Assembly (NCBI GenBank): GCA_002314835.1
Contig: DCHM01000003.1
Span: forward strand, 8,402 to 66,963
Source of the DNA: Clostridiales bacterium UBA1752
GTDB taxonomy: Bacteria > Bacillota > Clostridia > Oscillospirales > CAG-382
Reading direction: 5' to 3'
DNA: 58,562 nucleotides
A program made the translations under genes and the position numbers. Under the pieces are notes generated by a model, which worked only from the letters and a program-made list of their open reading frames with translations, did no database searches and had not been told where the DNA came from. Shown piece after piece: positions 14,675-22,619 of this stretch (position 1 is the stretch's first letter; each line of letters begins with the position of its first letter).

Positions 14675-16254
14675 AAACGACGACGAGACTTTTATCGCTG
14701 CTGCTGTCATTGGTTTGCCTCTTGACAATGTTGCCTTTGTGTGTGAGCGCGAGCGTGCCTGGCGGAGTGCGTATGCTTACCGGCAATTACGACAACCTCA
14801 AATCCGCTTTTGATATCGACGCACTGCTCTCATATATTTTACCAAAGGTAAAAAACTTTGAGACCGACATCAATCTGTCGTCTTTTAAGATTAACGTCAG
14901 CTACGTAGCGGAGCTCGCGTCTCTCATCAAGGACAGAGACGAGGCTTTTGCAGTTTCGCAGACGTATTCATATCAATACAGCCAGCCCGATAATTATATC
15001 ACGACGCTCAAACTCACTTATATTGCAGATGCCGACACCGCGGCAGAACGCGACGCGTATAACGACGGATATAAAAAAGTCGCCGACGAGCTTGTCAGCG
15101 GTATCAAGGGCAACGGCAAGCTGAACGATATGCAAAAGGCACTGCTTTTGCACGACAGGCTCGCGCTGTATATTTCGTATAATAAGGACGGCTATTACAG
15201 TAGCAAGGTGCCCGACATAGACCACTCGGGGCAGGGGGCGTTAGTCAACCGCAGGGCGGTTTGCGACGGATATGCAAAGGCGTACAGATACCTGCTCGCC
15301 CTCGTGGGCATAGAGAGCGAAATAATAAGCTCTGCGACGCTCGGTCACGCTTGGAATATCGTTTATATCGACGGCAAAGCGTATTACGTTGACGTTACGT
15401 GGGACGACTACGACCAGCAGACCTTAGTCAGCCACAAAAACTTTTTGAGGTCGTATAACGGCTTTAAGGATAAGCATAACGCCACCGACTATATCACTAC
15501 CCCGAACGACACGCTTTACGACGATTATTTTTGGAATAAGCAATACTTTGAGTCAAGCTTTGTGCTCGTGGATAACGACATCTATTATTTTGACGTCAGC
15601 AATCTCAAAAAATGGGGCAGCGATACTGCTCTCGCCAAGACAAACAATAACCTGCAATATCTGATTACCGACGGCACCGATTTGTTTTATACCAAGAGCA
15701 ATAAGCTTTGCAGATATAACATATCAAACGGAGTTTCTACCGAATTATGGGAGTTTAAAAACAAAGCCGATGGCAAAACTCTTACCGAGTATATGCTCGA
15801 ATATAGCGATGGCGTGTTTACTCATACCGTGACAGATGCATCTGGCAACAAAAAGACCGAGACGCTCGATTATAAATCGGTTATTACATCATACAAGCAG
15901 GTCGGCGATTATATCTATATGGACCTGCTCTCGGTCGAAGCGAGCGACCTCGCTACGGCTCTCGGCAAAAAGGTTTACGGCTCTGACGGCAAGGAAATGT
16001 CAAAGGATGCTATCTTATACACTGGATGCAAGGTTGACGGCGGCAAGCTCGTAGTTATCAAGGGCGACGTCAACGGCGACGGCAAGCTGACGACGGGTGA
16101 CCTTACCGAGATAAAGCGCCACATCCAAGGCTATACAAAACTGTCGGGCGCGTATGCCGCGGCGGCAGGTCTTTGCGGTGCAGACGGAGTCAATATAGTC
16201 GATTATGTCATACTAAAGCGCCACATCGACGGCAAAGCAAAGATATATACCTAA
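14671..16254 (+). CDS. Secreted transglutaminase-like protein with C-terminal dockerin
   Basis: A 527-residue exported protein. The signal peptide is about residues 1-28. A transglutaminase-like cysteine-protease fold (about 120-260) shows the expected triad C198 (RRAVCDGYAKAY), H226 (TLGHAWNI) and D241 (YYVDVTWDD). A region of about 190 residues with WD-like or beta-rich strands follows. Residues 465-521 are a type I dockerin: the first repeat GDVNGDGKLTTGDLTEIKRH has a full calcium loop, the second (CGADGVNIVDYVILKRH) lacks several ligands. Dockerins bind cohesins on scaffolds or cell surfaces; no cohesin is in view. It overlaps the MATE gene by four bases and ends at a terminator. Confidence 0.88.
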   Translation: MKTTTRLLSLLLSLVCLLTMLPLCVSASVPGGVRMLTGNYDNLKSAFDIDALLSYILPKVKNFETDINLSSFKINVSYVAELASLIKDRDEAFAVSQTYSYQYSQPDNYITTLKLTYIADADTAAERDAYNDGYKKVADELVSGIKGNGKLNDMQKALLLHDRLALYISYNKDGYYSSKVPDIDHSGQGALVNRRAVCDGYAKAYRYLLALVGIESEIISSATLGHAWNIVYIDGKAYYVDVTWDDYDQQTLVSHKNFLRSYNGFKDKHNATDYITTPNDTLYDDYFWNKQYFESSFVLVDNDIYYFDVSNLKKWGSDTALAKTNNNLQYLITDGTDLFYTKSNKLCRYNISNGVSTELWEFKNKADGKTLTEYMLEYSDGVFTHTVTDASGNKKTETLDYKSVITSYKQVGDYIYMDLLSVEASDLATALGKKVYGSDGKEMSKDAILYTGCKVDGGKLVVIKGDVNGDGKLTTGDLTEIKRHIQGYTKLSGAYAAAAGLCGADGVNIVDYVILKRHIDGKAKIYT

Positions 16255-16261
16255 TAAAAAC

Positions 16262-16292
16262 GAGTGAGCTTTTGAAAGCTCACTCAATTTTT
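16262..16292. terminator. Bidirectional terminator between the dockerin gene and yhaM
   Basis: GAGTGAGCTTT (16262-16272) pairs with AAAGCTCACTC (16275-16285), with T-rich tails on both strands. Confidence 0.88.
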
Positions 16293-17238
16293 ATTTATGC
16301 CTGTAAATCTTGTGTTCGAGTGCAAAGTTGACCTTGGGACTGAATTGCCCTGCTTCGAGCTCGGGCAGACATTCGACGTATATTTCCATACGGCTGTCTA
16401 TGAGGTCGATGTATGACAGCAGCTCGGCTTCGGCACACAGCGGCACTACCGCCGCGCCGTGCTCGGGCGTGCCGTGGTGCGAGAGTATAAGGTGCTCGAG
16501 GAGCATGGCTTTTTCGGACGGTGTGCCCAGCTCCTTGGCTACCTCGCGCACGTTCATAGCGCCTGTAACGAGGTGCCCTATCAGTTGACCTTCGGTAGAA
16601 TAGTCACTGACGAGCCCAAGCTGAGAGAATGCAAATTCCTCCTCCTTTGCCATATCGTGCAGCAGAGTGCCTGCGATCAGGAGGTTGCGGTCGATAACCG
16701 TATTATATATCTTTGCGAGATAGTCGGCAGAACGCAGCATATAAGCCGTGTGCATCAAAAGCCCCGAAACAAAGCTATGATGTACGCTCTTGGCGGCAGG
16801 TATCTTTACAAACCGGTCGAGGTGTTTATCAAGCATAGTTTGTGCGACCGCACGGTAATCGTCGTCGGTCAGCCCTGCGACGAGCCCTTTGATATATTCG
16901 ATAGCCTTGTCGCGGTCTATGTTTGCGACGGGTACGAGCTTTTCGAGGTCGTAGCTACCTTCGGCGGCATAGAGTATGCGCGTGCCGGTTATCTGCATAT
17001 TGCCTTTGTATTCAGAAACGGTGCCGAATACTTTGACTACGCTGCCTACGTCGTTTGAGCCTATCGGAGCACTGTAATCCCATATCATCAGGTCCATACA
17101 GCCCGAGCGGTCGGCAACCACGCCCGACAAAAAGTTTTTGCCGTTTGCGGCGGTTTTGACAAAGGCTTCTTTGAGTATATAATATCCGTCGGCAGGTTCG
17201 CCTACGGATAATTCGCTTAGTAACTTTTTGTTATCCAT
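16291..17238 (-). CDS. yhaM: 3'-5' exoribonuclease YhaM family
   Basis: A 315-residue cytoplasmic nuclease. Residues about 10-95 form an OB-fold for nucleic acid binding, and about 140-300 an HD domain with VHHSFVSGLLMHT, LLHDMAKEEEF and LILSHHGTPEHGA supplying the metal-binding histidines and aspartate. Length and domain order match Bacillus YhaM (about 314 residues), which trims RNA and single-stranded DNA with Mn or Co ions. It follows the CPBP gene by two bases and is the last gene of a three-gene unit (FAD oxidoreductase, CPBP protein, YhaM). Confidence 0.92.
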   Translation of the reverse strand: MDNKKLLSELSVGEPADGYYILKEAFVKTAANGKNFLSGVVADRSGCMDLMIWDYSAPIGSNDVGSVVKVFGTVSEYKGNMQITGTRILYAAEGSYDLEKLVPVANIDRDKAIEYIKGLVAGLTDDDYRAVAQTMLDKHLDRFVKIPAAKSVHHSFVSGLLMHTAYMLRSADYLAKIYNTVIDRNLLIAGTLLHDMAKEEEFAFSQLGLVSDYSTEGQLIGHLVTGAMNVREVAKELGTPSEKAMLLEHLILSHHGTPEHGAAVVPLCAEAELLSYIDLIDSRMEIYVECLPELEAGQFSPKVNFALEHKIYRHK

Positions 17239-17240
17239 AT

Positions 17241-18212
17241 TTACTCCGCTATTGTGTCTGTGTCATGCTTGATGGGAAATACCGTCACGAGCAATATGGC
17301 GATGAGCATTACGATAGTGACTGCCATACCGCCTTCGGGACCGAAGGTGCCGCCTGTCAGCCATTCAAAACCTTCACATACGGTAGTCTTAAATACCATA
17401 GCGTTGCTCTCGACGCCACTGACACTCATGCCGAATATCTGACCCTGAACGAAATTCCACGCCGAGTGGGCTGCCGCCGCTCCCCAGATGTTGCCCGTGC
17501 GCAGAACGTATATTCCAAAGAACATACCTGCCAGCACGATATTGAGCACGGAGAGAGGCGAAACGCCTTGGTTGCCGAGGTGCAAAAGCGCAAAAACGAC
17601 AGAGCTGACAGCCACGGCTATAGCAGCTGAATATTTGCCTTTGAGCGAGTTTGTGAGTGAGACCATAAAGTAGCCTCTGCACAAAATCTCTTCGGCAAAG
17701 CCCTGCACCAGGTAGCCTACGAAAAACAGCAGGATGTATAATACCGATATGCTCGTCGCGGCTTCTATCGTGATAGCCTTGCAAATAAGGCAAACGCCTA
17801 CAACCGCCGTCATCATCAGCACGCCTACGAGATAACCTGCGAGATAGCTCTTTACTGCGCCTTTTTTGACTATGCCGAGCGAAGCTATTTTGCGGCGCTC
17901 GATATAGCGGCAATAGATGATAGGTGCGGCGATTTCGCCGATTGTGGCAAACAGGGATACGATTATCATCCAGTCTGGCATGTTGTAGAGCAATTCAAGC
18001 GCCGATTCCACGTCGCCTGCCATGGCAAAGTCCATAAAATCGGGCGACATAAACAGCCACGCCATCGTGGGTATCATTACGATAACCGAGGCGACAACGG
18101 AGGCGGCGGTAAAAACCGCAAAGAATATGAGTATCTGCAAAATCAGATTTGGCTTAAACCTTGCGTCCTTTGCGAGGAGTAACATTTTGTTATCGTCAAA
18201 CATGTCAGTCAA
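17241..18212 (-). CDS. CPBP family intramembrane metalloprotease
   Basis: A membrane protein of about 320 residues with eight or so hydrophobic helices. The three conserved CPBP (Abi) motifs are present: EExxxR in FAEEILCRGYF, FxxxH in FALLHLGNQG, and HxxxN in AAAHSAWNFVQG. Such proteins cleave within the membrane, like eukaryotic CAAX prenyl proteases, or mature peptides; the target here is unknown. The start is uncertain. A TTG at 18212 has GGAG six bases upstream and overlaps the preceding gene by eight bases. The first ATG, at 18203, has no site at normal distance. I list the TTG form. Confidence 0.85.
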   Translation of the reverse strand: MTDMFDDNKMLLLAKDARFKPNLILQILIFFAVFTAASVVASVIVMIPTMAWLFMSPDFMDFAMAGDVESALELLYNMPDWMIIVSLFATIGEIAAPIIYCRYIERRKIASLGIVKKGAVKSYLAGYLVGVLMMTAVVGVCLICKAITIEAATSISVLYILLFFVGYLVQGFAEEILCRGYFMVSLTNSLKGKYSAAIAVAVSSVVFALLHLGNQGVSPLSVLNIVLAGMFFGIYVLRTGNIWGAAAAHSAWNFVQGQIFGMSVSGVESNAMVFKTTVCEGFEWLTGGTFGPEGGMAVTIVMLIAILLVTVFPIKHDTDTIAE

Positions 18213-19458
18213 TGCAAGCTCCGGCTTTTTTGAGTTCGGAGCGGAGTGTGCCTATGTCTATCTTGCGAACCGAAGCCTTGGTGCGATTTGCAACTGCGGC
18301 GGCTGTGCCTGCCGCCTCGCCGAGAGTGCAGACGATAGCCATTATGCGTATCGAAGCCTGTGCCTCGTGAGTAGTCGAAATGCATCTGCCCGCAACGAGC
18401 AGATTGTCTGCATCCTTTGGTATAAGGCTGCGGTAGGGGATAGTGTAATACTGTCCTTCGGGGAAGAAATAGTGGCTCGTGCCCGAGCCTTCGGGATTGT
18501 GGATGTCGATATCGTAGTTGCCGCACGCGATAGCGTCGTCAAATTTGGTGCAGGCGACTAATTCTTCGCTCGTGAGGATGTGTTCGCCGTCTATCATGCG
18601 GCTCTCTCTGACGCCGGTCTGAATAGCCGAGTTGAGTACGGACGCGTTTTCAAATCCGGGTACGCGGCGCTTGAGGAAGTCAAGCAGCTCAAACATCTGC
18701 TCTCTGCCTTCGATGTCGGCTTTTGTCAGGCTTATAGCATCCACGGGGTCGTATTTGACCATACGTGTTGCGTTGAGAGTGTATATGCTCGGGTAGGTGG
18801 TAGGAAATACCATGATACCGTCCATGGGGTTGCGAATCTTGCCCTTCTTTTTTTCATCGAGCCAGAGGTCAACTATTTGATGGTGATAAGGCTTTTCTTT
18901 TTCATAATCGACGTCGCCTATCCAGAAACACAGAGTCATAGGCTGGCAGAGGTTGTCGCCGGGACGTCCGTGACGGGTGGGGAAGCCTGCGTTGTAGGCT
19001 ACGTCTGCGTCGCCGGTGCAGTCGATAAAATAGTCGGCGTTTATAGTCATCAGACCCGACTTGTTGACTACGGTGACGGATTTTATAGTGTTGCCGTCGC
19101 GCTCTGCGGATACAAAATAGCTGTTGAAAAGCAACTCAACGCCCGAATTGATGCACATGCGCATCAGTATCAGCTTGAGATATTCGGCGTTAAAGGAATT
19201 GTAAACCATCGCGTTCATATCGCGCATTTCATTTTCGATTTCTTCAAAGATGCCGCAGGAGAGACGCTTGCGCTCTTTTGTGTCGGGCATGGTGGTATAA
19301 TAATTCATAAACGGATTGACGCCCATGGTGCAAGGAGCGCCGCCGAGAGCGTTGATACGCTCGATAAGCAGTACGCTCGAGCCGCCTCTTGCGGCAGCAA
19401 CTGCTGCGGCAGTGCCGGTTAATCCGCCGCCTATTACTACAACGTCGTATTTTTTCAT
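18205..19458 (-). CDS. FAD-dependent oxidoreductase (FAD_oxidored family)
   Basis: A 417-residue soluble flavoprotein. It begins with a dinucleotide-binding beta-alpha-beta motif (VVVIGGGLTGTAAAVAAARG), continues with LIERINALGGAPCTMGVNPF, and closes with a second FAD contact (LLVAGRCISTTHEAQASIR). FIDCTGDADVAYNAGF is typical of this family, often found beside sugar or polyol catabolism genes. The substrate is unknown. A fully consensus promoter and a CGGAGG site precede the gene, so expression is likely strong. It is the first gene of the unit with the CPBP protease and yhaM, which share no obvious pathway with it. Confidence 0.9.
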   Translation of the reverse strand: MKKYDVVVIGGGLTGTAAAVAAARGGSSVLLIERINALGGAPCTMGVNPFMNYYTTMPDTKERKRLSCGIFEEIENEMRDMNAMVYNSFNAEYLKLILMRMCINSGVELLFNSYFVSAERDGNTIKSVTVVNKSGLMTINADYFIDCTGDADVAYNAGFPTRHGRPGDNLCQPMTLCFWIGDVDYEKEKPYHHQIVDLWLDEKKKGKIRNPMDGIMVFPTTYPSIYTLNATRMVKYDPVDAISLTKADIEGREQMFELLDFLKRRVPGFENASVLNSAIQTGVRESRMIDGEHILTSEELVACTKFDDAIACGNYDIDIHNPEGSGTSHYFFPEGQYYTIPYRSLIPKDADNLLVAGRCISTTHEAQASIRIMAIVCTLGEAAGTAAAVANRTKASVRKIDIGTLRSELKKAGACID

Positions 19459-19497
19459 GTTTGTACCTCCGAAATTATCATTTTATTACTGCATAGT

Positions 19498-19526
19498 ATT
19501 ATAGCCGCTATATCTGCACTTGTCAA
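19498..19526 (-). promoter_or_regulatory. Full-consensus sigma-A promoter for the FAD oxidoreductase
   Basis: TTGACA (19521-19526) and TATAAT (19498-19503) with a 17-base spacer, both perfect matches, on the minus strand. Confidence 0.9.
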
Positions 19527-19560
19527 GCAAAAAAAGATTGATAAGTTTTGCAAAAAACTC

Positions 19561-19589
19561 TTGATTTATGGTAGATTGTGCGATATAAT
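19561..19589 (+). promoter_or_regulatory. Sigma-A promoter for the XRE regulator gene
   Basis: TTGATT (19561-19566) and TATAAT (19584-19589) are 17 bases apart. Confidence 0.82.
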
Positions 19590-19608
19590 TGTGAAAAATA
19601 TATCACAA
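19589..19608 (+). promoter_or_regulatory. Probable operator: inverted repeat over the XRE transcription start
   Basis: TTGTGA (19589-19594), eight bases, then TCACAA (19603-19608) form a perfect 20-base dyad. It begins on the last base of the -10 box and covers the expected start of transcription, where a repressor would block polymerase. Confidence 0.55.
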
Positions 19609-19626
19609 CAACGGGAGACTTTTGCT

Positions 19627-19848
19627 ATGATAATCAAGATTAAAGAACGCCGCAAGGCACTCAAGATGAGCCAAGCCGAGCTCGCCGCCAAGGTCGGCGT
19701 CCGCCGTGAAACGATCGGTCATCTCGAAAATGGCGAATACAACCCGTCTTTGCGTCTCGCACTCGACGTTGCTCGCGTACTCAAATCAGGCGTTGAGGAG
19801 CTTTTTATGCTCACTTGCTCTGACAGCAAAGGCAAAAAGAAGGATTAA
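19627..19848 (+). CDS. Small XRE-family DNA-binding regulator
   Basis: A 73-residue protein made almost wholly of a lambda-repressor-like helix-turn-helix (about residues 4-58): KERRKALKMSQAELAAKVGV then RRETIGHLENGEYNPSLRLA. It closely fits the one-domain regulators of the YgzD/Cro type. The start was set at MIIKIKE, after a GGGAG site; the longer frame would start in the -35 box. It is three bases upstream of the E2-like gene, so the two are co-transcribed, and a perfect dyad over its own start site suggests autoregulation. Confidence 0.88.
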   Translation: MIIKIKERRKALKMSQAELAAKVGVRRETIGHLENGEYNPSLRLALDVARVLKSGVEELFMLTCSDSKGKKKD

Positions 19849-19851
19849 GCT

Positions 19852-20739
19852 ATGGCAAAACGCAGATTGGGGGACCGCAAGGACGGCAAGCTGCTGCGCG
19901 ACCTTGACGGTATGCATTTTATCGTTCCTCTTTTGTATCCTAATCGTTGCGACAACGAGGCTTTTATCAGCCAGCGCATAGACTTGACTGCCGCAGACGC
20001 CTTCCTCGAGGCTAAAAACTCGCAAAATCCCGATTTTAAATACACGCTGTTTCATCTCATAGTCACCGCGATAATCAAGACTATCGCGCAAAGACCCAAG
20101 ATGAACCGTTTTATCGCAAACAAAAACACCTATCAGCGCAACGAGATAAGCGCGTCTTTCGTCATCAAAAAGGTCTTTCAGGACGAGTCGCACGAGGGAC
20201 TTGCTTTTATCCACGCCAAGGATGACTGTGACCTCGAGTTTATACACTCTGATATCGACAGACAGGTTCACTATTGCCGCAGCGGCAAGGTAGATAAGTC
20301 GAGCGAGGATATGGATATCTTTAACAAGATGCCGAGATTCCTCTCAAAAGCGATAGTGTGGTTTATCACGAGGCTTGATGTGCACGGCTGGGTACCGCAG
20401 TCGCTCATAGCGACCGACCCGTACTATTCGACCGTAGTGCTCACCAATCTCGGCTCGATAAAGCTGCAGAGCGGTTATCACCACCTCACCAACTGGGGCA
20501 CAAACTCAGTGTTTGTCGCTATCGGAGCCAAAAAGACGCGCCCGTTTTATAACGACGACGGCACTTACGAAATGCGTAACAGCGTTGACCTTGGTCTGAC
20601 TATCGACGAGCGTATCGCAGACGGGTATTATTACAGCAAAACCGTCGCACTGCTCAAATATCTGCTCGAGCACCCAGAGGAGCTCGAAAAGCCCGCAAAC
20701 GAAACCGTCCCCGAAGAAGTTTACTGGACAAAGAAATAA
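19852..20739 (+). CDS. E2/CAT-like acyltransferase-fold protein with catalytic His replaced by Glu
   Basis: A 295-residue protein related to the catalytic domain of 2-oxoacid dehydrogenase E2 subunits and chloramphenicol acetyltransferase. There is no lipoyl domain and no peripheral-subunit-binding domain. FHLIVTAIIKTIAQRPKMNR and FVIKKVF (residues about 65-115) resemble the core, and VVLTNLGSI...GTNSVFVAIGAKKTRP the later sheet. The active-site motif, normally DHRxxDG, reads DERIADG with Glu at 253; Asp257 and Gly258 remain. So classical acyl transfer is doubtful, though a new use of the fold is possible. It is co-transcribed with a small XRE regulator and ends at a terminator. Confidence 0.75.
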   Translation: MAKRRLGDRKDGKLLRDLDGMHFIVPLLYPNRCDNEAFISQRIDLTAADAFLEAKNSQNPDFKYTLFHLIVTAIIKTIAQRPKMNRFIANKNTYQRNEISASFVIKKVFQDESHEGLAFIHAKDDCDLEFIHSDIDRQVHYCRSGKVDKSSEDMDIFNKMPRFLSKAIVWFITRLDVHGWVPQSLIATDPYYSTVVLTNLGSIKLQSGYHHLTNWGTNSVFVAIGAKKTRPFYNDDGTYEMRNSVDLGLTIDERIADGYYYSKTVALLKYLLEHPEELEKPANETVPEEVYWTKK

Positions 20740-20742
20740 CAA

Positions 20743-20780
20743 AAAGGACTTTGCTTTTGTTGCAAAGTCCTTTGTCTTTT
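20743..20780. terminator. Terminator shared by the E2-like gene and the folD operon
   Basis: AAAGGACTTTGC (20743-20754) pairs over 12 bases with GCAAAGTCCTTT (20762-20773). Confidence 0.8.
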
Positions 20781-21624
20781 AGTGCTTGTTATAAGCGGTC
20801 ATGGTGTTGATGAGCAGCATGGCTCTCGTCATTGGTCCTACGCCTCCGGGTACGGGAGTGATAAACGATGCCTTTTGAGCACACGACTCATAGTCGCAGT
20901 CACCGCAAAGAGCGCCGTTTGCGTCTCTGTTCATGCCTACGTCGATGACTACCGCGCCGTCCTTTATCATATCGCCGCTTACGAGGCCTGCTTTGCCTGC
21001 CGCCGCTATGATGACGTCGGCGCGCTTGGTATGAAAAGCAAGGTCCGATGTCTTGGTATGGCAGACCGTGACCGTCGCGGAACGTGCTATCAAAAGCTGA
21101 GCCATAGGCTTGCCTACTATGTTTGAGCGTCCGATAATGACGCACTCTTTGCCGATAACGTCTATTGCGTATTCGTCGAGCAAGCGCATTATGCCTGCCG
21201 GAGTGCATGGCAAAAACTCGGGCTGTCCCTGCATTATCAGACCTGCGCTGTACGGATGAAACGCGTCAACGTCCTTGCACGGGTCGATAGCTCTCAAAAC
21301 CGTGTTTTCGTCTATTCCTTTGGGCAGTGGGAGCTGACAAAGTATGCCGTCCACGCCGTCGTCGGCGTTAAGCTCCGCTATCGTCTTTAAAAGCTCTGAC
21401 TCGGTAACGTCATTGTCAAAATCTATCTCGCGCGAAACAAACCCGACCTCGGCGCAGTCTTTCTTTTTGTTGCGGACGTAAACCTCGCTCGCCTTGTTGT
21501 CGCCTGCGAGTATGACGGCAAGGCACGGTATGCGCTTGCCAGCCTGCGATAGCTTTGCTACCTCTGATGCGACCTCGCTCCTGACCTTGGCGGCGACGGC
21601 TTTACCGTCAATTATCGTTGCCAT
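20779..21624 (-). CDS. folD: Bifunctional methylenetetrahydrofolate dehydrogenase/cyclohydrolase
   Basis: The enzyme interconverts 5,10-methylene-, methenyl- and 10-formyl-tetrahydrofolate with NADP(H), supplying one-carbon units for purines and formyl-Met. Its 281 residues match the family. Signatures seen are EVYVRNKKKDCAEVGF (the catalytic Lys lies in YVxxKxK), DGILCQLPLPKG, the GRSNIVGKPMAQLL nucleotide site and the closing PVPGGVGPMTRAML. It is the last gene of the long minus-strand run, overlapping lgt by 17 bases. Confidence 0.97.
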   Translation of the reverse strand: MATIIDGKAVAAKVRSEVASEVAKLSQAGKRIPCLAVILAGDNKASEVYVRNKKKDCAEVGFVSREIDFDNDVTESELLKTIAELNADDGVDGILCQLPLPKGIDENTVLRAIDPCKDVDAFHPYSAGLIMQGQPEFLPCTPAGIMRLLDEYAIDVIGKECVIIGRSNIVGKPMAQLLIARSATVTVCHTKTSDLAFHTKRADVIIAAAGKAGLVSGDMIKDGAVVIDVGMNRDANGALCGDCDYESCAQKASFITPVPGGVGPMTRAMLLINTMTAYNKH

Positions 21625-22615
21625 CGTCTGTTACCTCGTCTGTTTCGGGTTCTTCTTCGCTTTCGTCCGATTCTTCTTGAGCTTTGGGTAGCTCTATCTG
21701 TTCGTCGGGCGCAGTCTGCATTACTATGCCTGCAAACTTGGGAGTGTATTCTGACAAATCCTCTTTTATCGGCTTATTCTTTTTTGCGAGGATGATATAC
21801 ATAACGATAGAAGTGGCAAAGGCTATAAATCCTATGAGCACGGACGCCTTGATCTGTGTGCCGGTGATGTAAAGGCTGTCGGTGCGCAGCATTTCGACAA
21901 AAGCTCTGCCGATGCCATACCAACCCATATAGAGGCAGAATATCTGTCCGTTAAACTTTTTCTTTTTGTAAAAAATAAGGTTGATGAGCAAAAAGCCTAT
22001 CAGGTTCCACAGCGATTCGTAAAGGAACGTCGGGTGAACGAAGTCCACCGTTATCTTTTTTGCCACGCCGTCCACAAATACGGTCTTGTAAGTGCCGGAC
22101 ATTTGCATACGCCAGGGGAGATTACCGACGCCCTCGCTCCAGCCGTAGCATTCGCCGTTGACAAAGTTGCCCCAGCGTCCGATAACCTGACCTAACATAA
22201 CCGCAGGCGCGAGGCAGTCGAGCGTCTTGAGTATGCGTATCTTTTTGGCTTTGCAATAAATGATTATCGTCAGACCGCCTGCGATGATGGCGCCGTAGAT
22301 GGCGATGCCGCCCTCCCATATAGCGATATAGTCGATGAACGTCTTATAATTGCCGCTGTCGAGTGTAGTGATGACGTACATAAACCTTGCGCCGACGATA
22401 GCGAGAGGGATGCACCACAGCGTCATATTGTAGATGTGGTCGCCTTTGATAAGCTCGGTCTTTGTGCCGCGTTTATAAAAATATACAAAAGCGGCTATGA
22501 TGCCGAGAGTCAGTATGATGCCGTACCACTTTACGGTCAGGCTGCCGAGACTAAAAGCTACCGTGTTTAGCTCGATTTGAAACCCGAGACCGGGAAATGC
22601 AATGATTTTGTCCAT
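21608..22615 (-). CDS. lgt: Prolipoprotein diacylglyceryl transferase
   Basis: This membrane enzyme adds diacylglycerol from phosphatidylglycerol to the cysteine of lipoprotein precursors. The 335-residue protein has seven membrane helices, the family motif GRWGNFVNGECYG (about residues 145-157), GGIAIYGAIIAGG and YESLWNLIGF. The last 50 residues or so form a very acidic tail (ESDESEEEPETDEVTDDG) not needed for the fold and unusual for Lgt. It has an AGAGGT site, follows the M16 peptidase gene by four bases and overlaps folD by 17. Confidence 0.95.
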   Translation of the reverse strand: MDKIIAFPGLGFQIELNTVAFSLGSLTVKWYGIILTLGIIAAFVYFYKRGTKTELIKGDHIYNMTLWCIPLAIVGARFMYVITTLDSGNYKTFIDYIAIWEGGIAIYGAIIAGGLTIIIYCKAKKIRILKTLDCLAPAVMLGQVIGRWGNFVNGECYGWSEGVGNLPWRMQMSGTYKTVFVDGVAKKITVDFVHPTFLYESLWNLIGFLLINLIFYKKKKFNGQIFCLYMGWYGIGRAFVEMLRTDSLYITGTQIKASVLIGFIAFATSIVMYIILAKKNKPIKEDLSEYTPKFAGIVMQTAPDEQIELPKAQEESDESEEEPETDEVTDDGNDN

Positions 22616-22619
22616 AAAG

